Source: an uncultured Muribaculaceae bacterium
GTDB lineage: Bacteria > Bacteroidota > Bacteroidia > Bacteroidales > Muribaculaceae
Assembly (NCBI GenBank): GCA_944320595.1
Contig: CALUIB010000015.1
Span: 1 to 64,000, forward strand
DNA: 64,000 nucleotides
Direction of reading: 5' to 3'
Part shown: one piece after another, positions 52,046 to 61,107 of the stretch
Layout: the number at the start of each line of letters is the position of its first letter
Numbering within the stretch: the stretch's first letter is position 1
Program-made: the position numbers and the translations under genes
Notes under the pieces: generated by a model
Databases searched by the model: none
What the model was told of the DNA's origin: nothing
Seen by the model: the letters and a program-made list of their open reading frames with translations, nothing else

Positions 52046-53282
52046 AGAGATACTTATTGCCGCACGGGAGGCATCCCGAAGGCTGAACTTGATAGCACCG
52101 CAGGAAATCGACAACCTGCTGCTGCGCCTCGCCGACAACACTGTACAACGCACCGGCGAGATACTTGCCGCCAACCGCCAAGACCTGGCCCGCATGGACC
52201 AGGCCAACCCAAAATATGACCGCCTGCTGCTCAACGAGAGCCGCATCGGCGGCATTGCCGACGGCTTGCGGCGCGTGGCATCGCTCCCCTCCCCCGTCGG
52301 CATCACGCTCGACCAGTGGATGCGGCCCAACGGTATGCGCATAAGCAAGGTGTCGGTACCTTTCGGGGTGATTGGCGTGATATATGAGGCGCGGCCCAAC
52401 GTCACGCTCGACGTGGCCGCCTTGTGCCTGAAGGCCGGCAGCGCGGTGGTGCTAAAGGGTGGCAGCGATGCACAGATGTCAAACGAGGCAATAGTACGCA
52501 TCATAGCCGACACACTTGCCGAGTGCGGTTTCCCGGCAGCTGCGGCACAATTGCTGCCGCCGTCGCACGAGGCTACTGCCGAGATGCTCGATGCCACAGG
52601 GCTAATCGACCTGATAATCCCGCGCGGAGGCCGTGCGCTCATCGACTTCGTGCGCGACCGCTCCCGAGTGCCTGTGATAGAGACCGGTGCCGGGGTGTGC
52701 AGCTGCTACTTCCACAGCAGCGGCGATGTGGAGAAAGGGCGCAACATCATCTTCAACGCCAAGACGCGCCGCGTGAGCGTGTGCAACGCGCTCGACGTGC
52801 TGCTCATCGACCGCAGCCGCCTCGCCGACCTGCCCACACTCGCCGCGCCGCTCGCCGGGAAGAATGTGACCATATATGCCGACAACGATGCATACGCCGT
52901 GCTAATGGAGGGCAGCTACCCACTGCTCGCCCACGCCACCGGCGACGACCGCGGACGCGAATATATGGACTACAAGATGGCCGTGGAGACCGTCGCCAGC
53001 ATTGACGAGGCACTTGATTACATAGCACGCTACTCATCGCGCCACAGCGAGAGCATCGTGGCCGAAGACCGTGAGGCCTGTGCCCGGTTCATGCGTGAAG
53101 TTGATGCCGCCTGTGTTTACACCAACTTGCCCACGTCGTTCACCGACGGCGGACAATTCGGTTTCGGAGCCGAAATAGGCATCTCCACCCAAAAGCTACA
53201 TGCCCGCGGTCCAATGGGACTGCGTGAAATCACCACCTACAAATACTTGATTGAAGGGAACGGGCAGACAAGAGACTCTTGA
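52038..53282 (+). CDS. proA: Glutamate-5-semialdehyde dehydrogenase
   Basis: A 414-residue gamma-glutamyl-phosphate reductase, the second step of proline synthesis, using NADPH. The VPVIETGAGVCSCYFHSS segment carries the conserved cysteine, and the front PFGVIGVIYEARPNVT segment and the LKGGSDA loop are normal. It is the second gene of proBA. The C-terminal LHARGPMGLREITTYKY is characteristic. Confidence 0.96.
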   Translation: MVKEILIAAREASRRLNLIAPQEIDNLLLRLADNTVQRTGEILAANRQDLARMDQANPKYDRLLLNESRIGGIADGLRRVASLPSPVGITLDQWMRPNGMRISKVSVPFGVIGVIYEARPNVTLDVAALCLKAGSAVVLKGGSDAQMSNEAIVRIIADTLAECGFPAAAAQLLPPSHEATAEMLDATGLIDLIIPRGGRALIDFVRDRSRVPVIETGAGVCSCYFHSSGDVEKGRNIIFNAKTRRVSVCNALDVLLIDRSRLADLPTLAAPLAGKNVTIYADNDAYAVLMEGSYPLLAHATGDDRGREYMDYKMAVETVASIDEALDYIARYSSRHSESIVAEDREACARFMREVDAACVYTNLPTSFTDGGQFGFGAEIGISTQKLHARGPMGLREITTYKYLIEGNGQTRDS

Positions 53283-53311
53283 TGATTATTATAGCATTTT
53301 AAACACGAAAT

Positions 53312-55801
53312 ATGACAAAGAAAACAACGCTTTTATTAACATCGCTCACACTTGCGGCTTTTGCCGCACAAGCTGGGCCAGTAAGCCCCTCGCAGGCTGA
53401 ATCGATAGCCCGGCAATTCGCTACTGACACATCGTCGCCGTTCAAGGCAAAATCAACCTCCACGGCTGGCGCGGTGGCAAAAGTGGCATACACGGCCACT
53501 TCCGAGACCGATGCCTCGCACAACCTGCTCTACGTGGTGAACAGCGGCGACGGCTACGTGGTAGTGGCAGGCGACGATACCGCACCCAACATGGTACTTG
53601 GCTACTCGACCGACGGCGGACAATTCGACTATGACAACGCCCCCGAAAACCTGCGCTACTGGCTTGACGAATATGCCCGGCAAATAGAATACATGGCCAA
53701 TAACGGCCTTACTGCCGACCAGCTTGCACCGGCAGCAACCTTCGACACCGAGGTGGCCCCGATGATAACCACCCAGTGGGACCAGGATGCCCCATACAAC
53801 GACCAGTGCCCGGTGCTCAACGGCAAACGAACCTACACCGGCTGCGTGGCCACAGCCATGGCGCAGCTCATGAACTACCACGAGTGGCCCAAGCAGGGCA
53901 CTGGCAGCCACTCTTACAAGTGGAACAGCCAGACGCTGAGTGCCGACTTCGGCTCAACCACCTACGACTGGGACAACATGGCCGACACTTACGACGGCAG
54001 CAACAGCAACGCCGAGAACGAGGCTGTAGCTACGCTTATGTACCACTGCGGCGTATCGGTCAATATGTCGTATATGCAAGATGCCAGCGGCGCACAATCC
54101 ACCTCTGCGGCAAACGCCCTTGTTTCGTACTTCGGCTATCCGGCCAACGTGCAGATAATAAGCCGCGACTATCGCACCTACGACGAATGGGTCGCAATCA
54201 TAAAGGGCGAGATTGATGCCGGCAGGCCGGTACTCTTCGGGGGCCAATCGACAATAGGCGGCCACGAATTTTTGCTCGACGGATATAACCGCGACGGCTA
54301 TTTCCACGTCAACTGGGGCTGGAGCGGAACATCTGACGGATATTACCTCATAGCCACTCTCAATCCTTACGATGGGCAGGGCATCGGCGGCGGCTCCGAC
54401 AGCGGATTCAAGTTCATGCAGGATGCCGTAATCAACGTGGAGCCACCCACCAATGGAACAGTATATGAGGAATTCTACGAAATATGCACCACGAGTTTCA
54501 CTCCCAGCAGCATAACGTCAACCACCGGCGGAAGCGCACGAATGGAATACGGAACACTGATGAACATGGGCCGCCAATACATCAATGCGAAGGTAGGGCT
54601 GCGAATTGTGAACAGCAAGGAGGAAGAGGTGTTCTCGGCCTTCGACAATTATCCTTACACAGTCAGCCCGGGCTATTACATGGCATTCTCGGCCTCGGTT
54701 GGTTTTACCATTCCGTCCGACCTTGATGCCGGAGACTACCAAATCTATCCCACCTACCTCATGAACGGCACGGAAAAAACCGGGCCTATTCACGTGGACG
54801 GGAACTCATACCAATACGTGCAGATGACGGTGGATGCCGACGGCAATGTGACATTCAGCTCGCCTACTTCGATATACGACGGAATTGAAACCTCCAACTT
54901 CAAGGTGACCCAGAACCCAACTTTCACTTCGGGACAAAATGCTACGGTAGCAGTTGACATTACCAACAACAGCGACCAGACTTTCTCCGGCTCAATAGCC
55001 TTCATTCTTACCGACGAAAATGCCAGCCAAACCTTGTACTCGCCAAGCAGCGTGCTTGAATTCGGCGTATGCTTGGTGGAAGCCGGCGAAACGACCACCG
55101 TAGAGCTTACACAGCTAATTAGCAACTTCAACCCCGACGGAAGCTATTGCCAAATAGCCCTCATCAATTCCAATGGTACCGTCATAGGCACACCGCAGCT
55201 CATAAAGGTGAGCAACCCAACGGTGCGGCTCAACAGCGCACCCACCATTGCCGACAGCGACGGGGTGGACTGCGGCAACATACGGGCATCGGCCACGCTC
55301 ATCAACGAGTCGAGCAATGAGGAATACACAGGAACAGTAAGCGCGTCGATTCTTGCCAATGGGAGGTTCACCACGCTTGACAGCAAAAATATCACCATTG
55401 AGGCCGGGAGCAGAGCCACAATCGACTTTACAGGCACATTCGATGCAGGCGAAGTGGGAAAGACTTACCAGCTGTTCATCATCGATGCTGCCGGCAAACG
55501 TCTTATGCCATACACAGCTTTCACCGTGGGAAAATCGTTGGAACAGGCCGGGGTTGACAACGTGGCAGCAACCACAGTAGGCGCATACCCCAACCCGGTT
55601 ACCGACCGTCTCAACCTGCAAGCCACGCAACCCATAATGCAGGTCGCAATTTACGCCATCTCCGGGGCGCAAGTGGCAGCACACGGCGGCAACGGTTCGC
55701 AGTCGATGCAAATCGATATGGGCGGCCTGCCCGCAGGCACCTACTTCGTGCGCATAGCCACAGCCGACGGCATTAAAACCGTCAAGGTAATCAAGAAGTA
55801 A
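53312..55801 (+). CDS. C10 cysteine protease with type IX secretion tail (first of tandem pair)
   Basis: An 829-residue secreted streptopain-type protease. After a signal peptide (1-21) comes an inhibitory Spi-like propeptide (about 22-130). The catalytic domain (about 140-380) has nucleophile C178 in TGCVATAMAQLMNYHEWP and H318 in GGHEFLLDGY, with N334/W335 in VNWGW. Three Ig-like beta domains follow, then a C-terminal sorting domain ending KTVKVIKK, cleaved at export. It starts 30 bp after proA. The paralogue is 137 bp downstream. Confidence 0.95.
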   Translation: MTKKTTLLLTSLTLAAFAAQAGPVSPSQAESIARQFATDTSSPFKAKSTSTAGAVAKVAYTATSETDASHNLLYVVNSGDGYVVVAGDDTAPNMVLGYSTDGGQFDYDNAPENLRYWLDEYARQIEYMANNGLTADQLAPAATFDTEVAPMITTQWDQDAPYNDQCPVLNGKRTYTGCVATAMAQLMNYHEWPKQGTGSHSYKWNSQTLSADFGSTTYDWDNMADTYDGSNSNAENEAVATLMYHCGVSVNMSYMQDASGAQSTSAANALVSYFGYPANVQIISRDYRTYDEWVAIIKGEIDAGRPVLFGGQSTIGGHEFLLDGYNRDGYFHVNWGWSGTSDGYYLIATLNPYDGQGIGGGSDSGFKFMQDAVINVEPPTNGTVYEEFYEICTTSFTPSSITSTTGGSARMEYGTLMNMGRQYINAKVGLRIVNSKEEEVFSAFDNYPYTVSPGYYMAFSASVGFTIPSDLDAGDYQIYPTYLMNGTEKTGPIHVDGNSYQYVQMTVDADGNVTFSSPTSIYDGIETSNFKVTQNPTFTSGQNATVAVDITNNSDQTFSGSIAFILTDENASQTLYSPSSVLEFGVCLVEAGETTTVELTQLISNFNPDGSYCQIALINSNGTVIGTPQLIKVSNPTVRLNSAPTIADSDGVDCGNIRASATLINESSNEEYTGTVSASILANGRFTTLDSKNITIEAGSRATIDFTGTFDAGEVGKTYQLFIIDAAGKRLMPYTAFTVGKSLEQAGVDNVAATTVGAYPNPVTDRLNLQATQPIMQVAIYAISGAQVAAHGGNGSQSMQIDMGGLPAGTYFVRIATADGIKTVKVIKK

Positions 55802-55839
55802 CCGCCACCCACACGGTCACATTTACACTCATACTCACA

Positions 55840-55879
55840 CAAATCGGCGTGCCGCAGCCTTTTTTGCCACGCCGATTTG
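55840..55879 (+). terminator. Stem-loop between the tandem proteases
   Basis: CAAATCGGCGTG (55840-55851) pairs perfectly with CACGCCGATTTG (55868-55879) around a 16-nt loop. The T-run is inside the loop rather than after the stem, so termination is likely but not classical. Its 3' arm includes the TTTG of the next promoter. Confidence 0.65.
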
Positions 55880-55908
55880 TATTTGCTGCCCGAAAAATCA
55901 TAAATTTG
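55876..55908 (+). promoter_or_regulatory. Promoter of second C10 protease
   Basis: TTTG (55876-55879) and TAAATTTG (55901-55908) are 21 bp apart. The leader is about 24 nt to ATG 55939. Confidence 0.6.
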
Positions 55909-55938
55909 CATCAATATATCACAACACAAAAAAACATT

Positions 55939-58470
55939 ATGAACAAAAGTTTATACTACTTTGTGGTCTCGGCATTGATAGCATCGGCATTGCCAGCAAA
56001 TGCCGACCCCGTAAGCCCACAGCAAGCCCTCGATATTGCCTCGCAATTCGCCTCAGGCAACGGCGGCATGACAGCCAAGTCGGCCAATGCCACAACCATA
56101 CGCCCCACGGTGGCATATACAGCCAAGTCGGCAGGCGACAGCTCGCACAACCTGCTTTATGTGGTGAACAGCGGCAGCGGATATGTGGTGGTGGCAGGCG
56201 ATGATGCCGCCCCCGAGATGGTACTCGGCTACTCGGCAACCGGAGGCACATTTAGCTACGAACAAGCCCCTGAGAACCTACGCTACTGGCTTGGCGAATA
56301 TGCCCGGCAAATAGAATACATGGCCGACCACGGCATCACCGCTGCCAACCAGGCCAAAGCCGCCAAGTTCGACGGCGAAGTGTCCCCGATGCTGACCACC
56401 ACGTGGAACCAAACAGCACCCTACAACGACCTTTGCCCCAACGGATACCCCACAGGCTGCGTGGCAACGGCCATGGCACAGGTAATGAACTACCACGAAT
56501 GGCCCAAGCAGGGCACAGGCAGCCACTCCTACACGTGGAACAACCAGGTGCTGAGTGCCGACTTCGGCTCAACCACCTACCGCTGGGACCTGATGCTCGA
56601 CTCATACCCCACAGCCACCTCGGGTACCGCCGAGCAACGCCAGGCCGTGGCCACGCTCATGTACCACTGCGGCGTGGCATCGGAGATGTATTACTCGGCC
56701 TCGGCCAGCGGCACATACTCCTCGAATGCCTGCGAGGGATTGGTCAACTACTTCGGCTACCCAAGGAACATCCAAACGTTCAACCGCGACTTCCGCACCT
56801 ACGACGAGTGGATTGCCCTCATCAAGGGTGAAATAGATGCAGGCCGACCGGTGATAATGGGCGCGAGTTCGTCGGGCGGCGGCCATGAATTTATACTCGA
56901 CGGCTACAATCGCGACGGCTACTTCCACCTCAACTGGGGCTGGGAGGGGCAGTCCGACGGATATTACCTCGTATCGGTGCTCAACCCTTACGAGGGCATG
57001 GGTACCGGCGGCGGAACAGGACATGGCTACAAATACCAGCAGGAAATCATAGCCAACTTGCAACCACCGACAGATGGCGAGACTGTCAACGAGATATACG
57101 AAATTTGTTCCAACGGGTTCAGCATCGGCACCGAATCGGCCACTCTTGGCAACGACATAGATATCACCTACACCACGCTTATTAACATAGGCTGGCAACC
57201 TGTGTCGGTAAACCTCGGAGCCGTAATAGTTGACGGCAACGGCGAGGAGGTGGCAGCATCCTACGAAAGCACGGCAAGCGAGGCCAATGTAAGCTACTAC
57301 TTCTTCAATGGTGGGCAGCACACAGTGCAGCTCACGCTGCCTGCATCGCTCGCCGACGGCCAATACCGCATATATCCGGCCTACAAGCACTCAGCCGACG
57401 GCAACCTCACCGGGCGCATACACGTGTCGCAAACCGCAAGCCAAAGCATTGTAATGACCGTGAGCGGCGGCAACGCCACATTCTCAAGGCAGGTAACGCC
57501 GTGGCAGGAATTGGAGGTGAAGAATATCGTTGTGACCGAAAATTCATCGTTCTCGCCCAACCTCACCACCACCGTCATGGCCGAAATCACCAATGGCGGC
57601 GATGACACATTCTCGGGGCAGCTCAACTTCGCCCTGCTCAAGCAAGATAGCGATGAAATGGTGTTCTACCGCCTGGCTTACGACCCCTACACCGGCCCCA
57701 CGGGCTACTACGACGTTTACACCATAGCCCCGGGCGAGACGCAGCGCGTGGAATTGTCGCTACGCATGGACGGTTTTTCGGCCACCGACGAATATTACCG
57801 CGTGGCCGTAGTTGACGAAGACCTCAACGTGGTGGGCACACCGCAATTGGTAAAAGCCAGCAACCCGCTCATTACCATAACCGGCGACATAGAGATATTG
57901 CCCTCGCCCGAGAACGTGGATGCCAACAACATCACCGCCCGCGTAACGCTTACCAACAATTACGACCAAGACTATCTTTCGGGCGTTAGTGCCGTGGCAC
58001 TCGACAGCCGCGGATTGGTTGCCGGATGGATTGACTATGCCACAGTCGAGGTAAAGGCAGGCAGCAACACCACAGTCACTTTCAATGGCTCGCTGCCCGG
58101 GGCCGAGGCTGGGGAAAGCTATGTGATGCGCATACACAACAGCGCAATCAACACCTATATCCTGCCCTACAAGGCCGATTTCACGATAGGCACCTCATAT
58201 ACCGGCATCGAGGAAACCACGGCAGCCGAGACCATCGACGTGAAAGCCTACCCCAACCCTGTGAGCGACGTGCTTAACATCACGGCCACGGCGGCCATCG
58301 GGCGAGTTGACGTGTATGGCATCACCGGCGCACTTGTCGCCTCGCACAGCGGCAACGGCTCGCAATCGATGCAAATAAGCGTGGCGCAACTGGCCGCAGG
58401 AACCTACTTCGTGCGCATTGCCACCGCAAGCGGCATCGAAACGGTGAAAATAATAAGGAATGAGGAATGA
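55939..58470 (+). CDS. C10 cysteine protease with type IX secretion tail (second of tandem pair)
   Basis: An 843-residue paralogue of the preceding gene with the same plan: signal peptide (1-22), propeptide, catalytic C174 in TGCVATAMAQVMNYHEWP and H316 in GGHEFILDGY, Ig-like domains and a sorting tail. ATG 55939 (MNKSLYYF) starts a good signal peptide; a longer frame from 55849 would contain the promoter. The catalytic halves are close but the beta domains differ more, as expected for tandem duplicates diverging in substrate or surface exposure. Confidence 0.95.
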   Translation: MNKSLYYFVVSALIASALPANADPVSPQQALDIASQFASGNGGMTAKSANATTIRPTVAYTAKSAGDSSHNLLYVVNSGSGYVVVAGDDAAPEMVLGYSATGGTFSYEQAPENLRYWLGEYARQIEYMADHGITAANQAKAAKFDGEVSPMLTTTWNQTAPYNDLCPNGYPTGCVATAMAQVMNYHEWPKQGTGSHSYTWNNQVLSADFGSTTYRWDLMLDSYPTATSGTAEQRQAVATLMYHCGVASEMYYSASASGTYSSNACEGLVNYFGYPRNIQTFNRDFRTYDEWIALIKGEIDAGRPVIMGASSSGGGHEFILDGYNRDGYFHLNWGWEGQSDGYYLVSVLNPYEGMGTGGGTGHGYKYQQEIIANLQPPTDGETVNEIYEICSNGFSIGTESATLGNDIDITYTTLINIGWQPVSVNLGAVIVDGNGEEVAASYESTASEANVSYYFFNGGQHTVQLTLPASLADGQYRIYPAYKHSADGNLTGRIHVSQTASQSIVMTVSGGNATFSRQVTPWQELEVKNIVVTENSSFSPNLTTTVMAEITNGGDDTFSGQLNFALLKQDSDEMVFYRLAYDPYTGPTGYYDVYTIAPGETQRVELSLRMDGFSATDEYYRVAVVDEDLNVVGTPQLVKASNPLITITGDIEILPSPENVDANNITARVTLTNNYDQDYLSGVSAVALDSRGLVAGWIDYATVEVKAGSNTTVTFNGSLPGAEAGESYVMRIHNSAINTYILPYKADFTIGTSYTGIEETTAAETIDVKAYPNPVSDVLNITATAAIGRVDVYGITGALVASHSGNGSQSMQISVAQLAAGTYFVRIATASGIETVKIIRNEE

Positions 58471-58537
58471 AACTGCTAGTCTAATTAGACCAATTGGCCC
58501 AATTTCTAATTCCTAATTTAATAATATTTAACATATT

Positions 58538-58572
58538 GGGGGGGGGTAAATCCTCCCCTTTCTGTATATTTG
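58538..58572 (+). promoter_or_regulatory. G9 tract with hairpin and -7 box before the lipoprotein gene
   Basis: A run of nine G (58538-58546), then TAAAT, then CCTCCCC forms a 7-bp stem followed by TTTCT, which could end the protease transcript. Then TATATTTG at 58565-58572 serves as a -7 box for 58628. The nearest TTG is 26 bp away, longer than the usual spacer. The G-run could vary in length. Confidence 0.5.
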
Positions 58573-58627
58573 CACCACGACACTGAAATACCATTAATTT
58601 TACAAATCAAAAATAAAACTAACTAGT

Positions 58628-59293
58628 ATGAAAACTACTAAATTACTAAACCTGTTTGCTGTAGCAATAACAGCGTGTGTGATGACAGCTTGCGGAGCAG
58701 CCGGAATAGGCAAGCTCGCAATGGACTCGGAAGAAGCCGTGACCAAGGTAAAGGACATCGTGTCGAGCAATATCGACACAGGCGAATGGAAAATAGTGGA
58801 AATTGAATGGAACGAAGGTGTAGGCGACGCAGCCACTCTCGAAAACAACCTCAACAACGGCGGCATCTACGTGAAAATGGTGAAGAGCAACAACGGCGTG
58901 TTCGTGCAGAACTTCATTGGCCAATTGGGCTGGAAACCCACCGCAATCGACACCGACCACTGGTATGACAAGCTATACTACGACAAAGTAACACCCATCG
59001 ATGCTGCCAACTTGGACGTGGCCGCAATAATGAAACACATCAATGATGCCAAGGCCATGATACCGGCCGAATATGAATTCCGCTCACTGGCAAAATACCA
59101 AATCAAGGCTGGCGTGCCCAGCGGCACAAGCGGCGAAGGTGAATACACCGCCGGCTCTACGGCTGAATTCACCATCAACGTAGTGGAAAAAGGCAACGAA
59201 ACCGTGTCGAGTGCAGGCACTACCTCTATCATTTACTACGAAATCGACTTTGAAGTGGCCGCCGACGGCACATTGACCATGAACGTGGAATAA
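58628..59293 (+). CDS. Lipoprotein of unknown function
   Basis: A 221-residue protein with a lipobox-bearing signal (residues 1-22, VMTACG, C22 as the modified cysteine). The remainder has no recognised domain; it is acidic, soluble and rich in aspartate. A final strand (YYEIDFEVAADGTLTMNVE) looks like a beta-sandwich end. It follows the tandem proteases but has its own -7 box. A role as a surface partner or inhibitor for the proteases is possible and unproven. Confidence 0.8.
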   Translation: MKTTKLLNLFAVAITACVMTACGAAGIGKLAMDSEEAVTKVKDIVSSNIDTGEWKIVEIEWNEGVGDAATLENNLNNGGIYVKMVKSNNGVFVQNFIGQLGWKPTAIDTDHWYDKLYYDKVTPIDAANLDVAAIMKHINDAKAMIPAEYEFRSLAKYQIKAGVPSGTSGEGEYTAGSTAEFTINVVEKGNETVSSAGTTSIIYYEIDFEVAADGTLTMNVE

Positions 59294-59332
59294 CACCCAC
59301 AACAAAAATATAAACCATCAAAACACACACCG

Positions 59333-59378
59333 GCAAGGTGCGCAGAAAAGCCACAGAGGCAAATCCTGCGCACCTTGC
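59333..59378 (+). terminator. Terminator-like stem after the lipoprotein gene
   Basis: GCAAGGTGCGCAG (59333-59345) pairs perfectly with CTGCGCACCTTGC (59366-59378). No T-run follows. A second small stem TTATCGT...ACGATAA spans 59382-59411. Confidence 0.65.
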
Positions 59379-59414
59379 TCGTTATCGTGGTATATCCATA
59401 AGCAACGATAAAAA

Positions 59415-59690
59415 GGGGCGGCGCGTCAAAATACCGACATGGAGCGGCAAAGCCGTCCAATTTCGAATAACCTCGTGGTGAGGCGGCCTATGGGAGCCGA
59501 ACCCGAGGCCGTACAGTATAGGAAGAACTGTCTGCTGGTTCGGCTGCGCCTCACGCTGCAGTTAAGCATAGTTGGACGGCTACGCCGCCCGTAGAACACA
59601 TCATTCCCCAATTTTGATGCACCCTCTTTATGTATAAAAAGAAGGCGCGTTTTTTCGACACACCCTCTTTTTGATTTTGTTGCACCCTAA
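59415..59690. repeat. Nested inverted-repeat element
   Basis: A structured element. An inner 17-bp arm pair (59444-59460 with 59572-59588, 15 of 17) encloses GTGAGGC...GCCTCAC, AGCCGAACC...GGTTCGGCT and ACAGT...ACTGT stems. The right edge has ATTTTGATGCACCCTC at 59611-59626, identical to the arm at 7305-7320, plus a third related copy at about 59673-59688. The left edge has GTCAAAAT. No coding frame is convincing. It may be a MITE-like or RNA-structure element. Confidence 0.65.
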
Positions 59691-59697
59691 TCGTGGG

Positions 59698-61035
59698 CTA
59701 TTCGCGCGATTCGCTGTCGCTATCTTCGCCGTTGGCCTCTTCGCCAGCCTTGTTATTCTTGATTACGAGCAGCTTGTCAACGCGGCCACGGTCGGTGTCC
59801 ATAATCTCGAAGTCGAGGTTCTGGTAGCTGAACTTGTCACCGGCCTTTGGCACGCCGCCTATCAGGAACATGGCCATGCCGCTAAGCGTGGTGAAGTCCT
59901 CCTCCTTCAGGTCGTCGAAGTCAGTAATACCCATCGTGTCCATAAAGTCTTCAAGGTTCATCGAGCCGTCCACGAGCAACGAGCCGTCTTGCCGCTCAAT
60001 GATTTCCTCCTCGTCCTCCTCGTTTTCTTCAAGTATGTCGCCAAAGATACTCTCCGAAAGGTCGTGCAGAGTGATGATGCCCTCGGTGTTGCCAAATTCG
60101 TTGATTACCACGGCAAACTTGTCCTTGGTGCGCTTGAACACTTCAAGCACCTTCTTGGCCGGGAGGCTCTCGGGCACCAACTGGGCTGGCTGCGCGATGC
60201 TGCGCAAGTCAAATTCGCGCCCGTCGCTGCCCACCATCAGTATTATATCCTTCACCGACACCACACCTATTATTTGGTCGAGATCCTCGTCAACCAGCAA
60301 ATACTTGCTGAAATGTTCCTCTTTGATGGTGTCAAGCACCTCTTCGGGCGTGTCGGTCACGTGCAAGGCTATTATGTCGCGTCGCGGTGTCATAAGGTCG
60401 TTGGCTCGTTTGTCCGAAAAACGGAACACGTCGCGCAGCATTTCATTCTCCTCCTGGTCGATTACCCCCTGTTCCGAACTTTGGTTGAGTATCATCTTCA
60501 GCTCGTCTTGCGTCATCTGCCGCTCCTCGGGCTTCATGCCTATCAACTTGTTCAGGAACTTGGTGGAAATGCTCAACAGGCACACAAACGGGTATGCAAT
60601 GACCGAAATCATCTGCATCAAGCCACTGAACTTGGCCGCATACCGCTCGGGGTCGGAAAGTGCTATCGACTTTGGCACCAGTTCGCCTATCACAATCGAC
60701 AAGTAAGTAATCAGCACCACCACAGTCACCATTGCCAAATGCCCGGCATAAACAGCATTCACGCCGGGAATCAGCTCAAACAAAGGCTTAATGTCGTCGG
60801 CAATACTCGTACCACCATACGCACCCGACACAATGCCTATCAATGTAATGCCTATCTGTATTGTGGATAAGAATTTTTCGGATTCATCGCGTTGCTTTAT
60901 AACCCTCCGTGCTTTCTTGCTTCCCTTCTCGGCCAGTGTTTCCAAGCGTATTTTACTCGACGAGACCAAGGCTATTTCATACATGGCAAAAACGCCGTTC
61001 AGCAACAATAAAAACAGAATAATTAGAAATTCCAT
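59698..61035 (-). CDS. CorC/HlyC-family membrane protein with CBS domains
   Basis: A 445-residue CNNM/CorC-like protein. A DUF21 membrane domain (about 1-185), two CBS domains (about 205-330, TPRRDIIALHV and VDEDLDQIIGVVSVKDI) and a C-terminal CorC/HlyC domain (about 360-435) follow in the usual order. The likely role is Mg2+/Co2+ export or membrane homeostasis. In Bacteroidetes a related gene, gldE, serves gliding, but this one has no gld neighbours. ATG 61035 is preferred because a -7 box (TATGTTTG, 61061-61068) would put the start of RNA at about 61054. Confidence 0.9.
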   Translation of the reverse strand: MEFLIILFLLLLNGVFAMYEIALVSSSKIRLETLAEKGSKKARRVIKQRDESEKFLSTIQIGITLIGIVSGAYGGTSIADDIKPLFELIPGVNAVYAGHLAMVTVVVLITYLSIVIGELVPKSIALSDPERYAAKFSGLMQMISVIAYPFVCLLSISTKFLNKLIGMKPEERQMTQDELKMILNQSSEQGVIDQEENEMLRDVFRFSDKRANDLMTPRRDIIALHVTDTPEEVLDTIKEEHFSKYLLVDEDLDQIIGVVSVKDIILMVGSDGREFDLRSIAQPAQLVPESLPAKKVLEVFKRTKDKFAVVINEFGNTEGIITLHDLSESIFGDILEENEEDEEEIIERQDGSLLVDGSMNLEDFMDTMGITDFDDLKEEDFTTLSGMAMFLIGGVPKAGDKFSYQNLDFEIMDTDRGRVDKLLVIKNNKAGEEANGEDSDSESRE

Positions 61036-61060
61036 ATATAAGCTCAAACAGTTCTGAGTG

Positions 61061-61068
61061 CAAACATA
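61061..61068 (-). promoter_or_regulatory. -7 box of the CorC-type gene
   Basis: TATGTTTG on the minus strand fits TAnnTTTG and predicts a leader of about 19 nt to ATG 61035. No good -33 is seen. Confidence 0.4.
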
Positions 61069-61107
61069 CTAAATTTGCTGCTAACTGTCACACTTTTATA
61101 AGAATAT

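Noticed and set aside
56515-56535. Second parS-like sequence (CACGTGGAACA) in the protease gene
   Set aside because: Three mismatches to the 16-bp consensus, and it sits within the coding stretch for YTWNN, so it is probably chance.
59671-60870. 399-residue plus-strand frame opposite the CorC-type gene
   Set aside because: Antisense shadow with a His/Val-rich composition and no domain.
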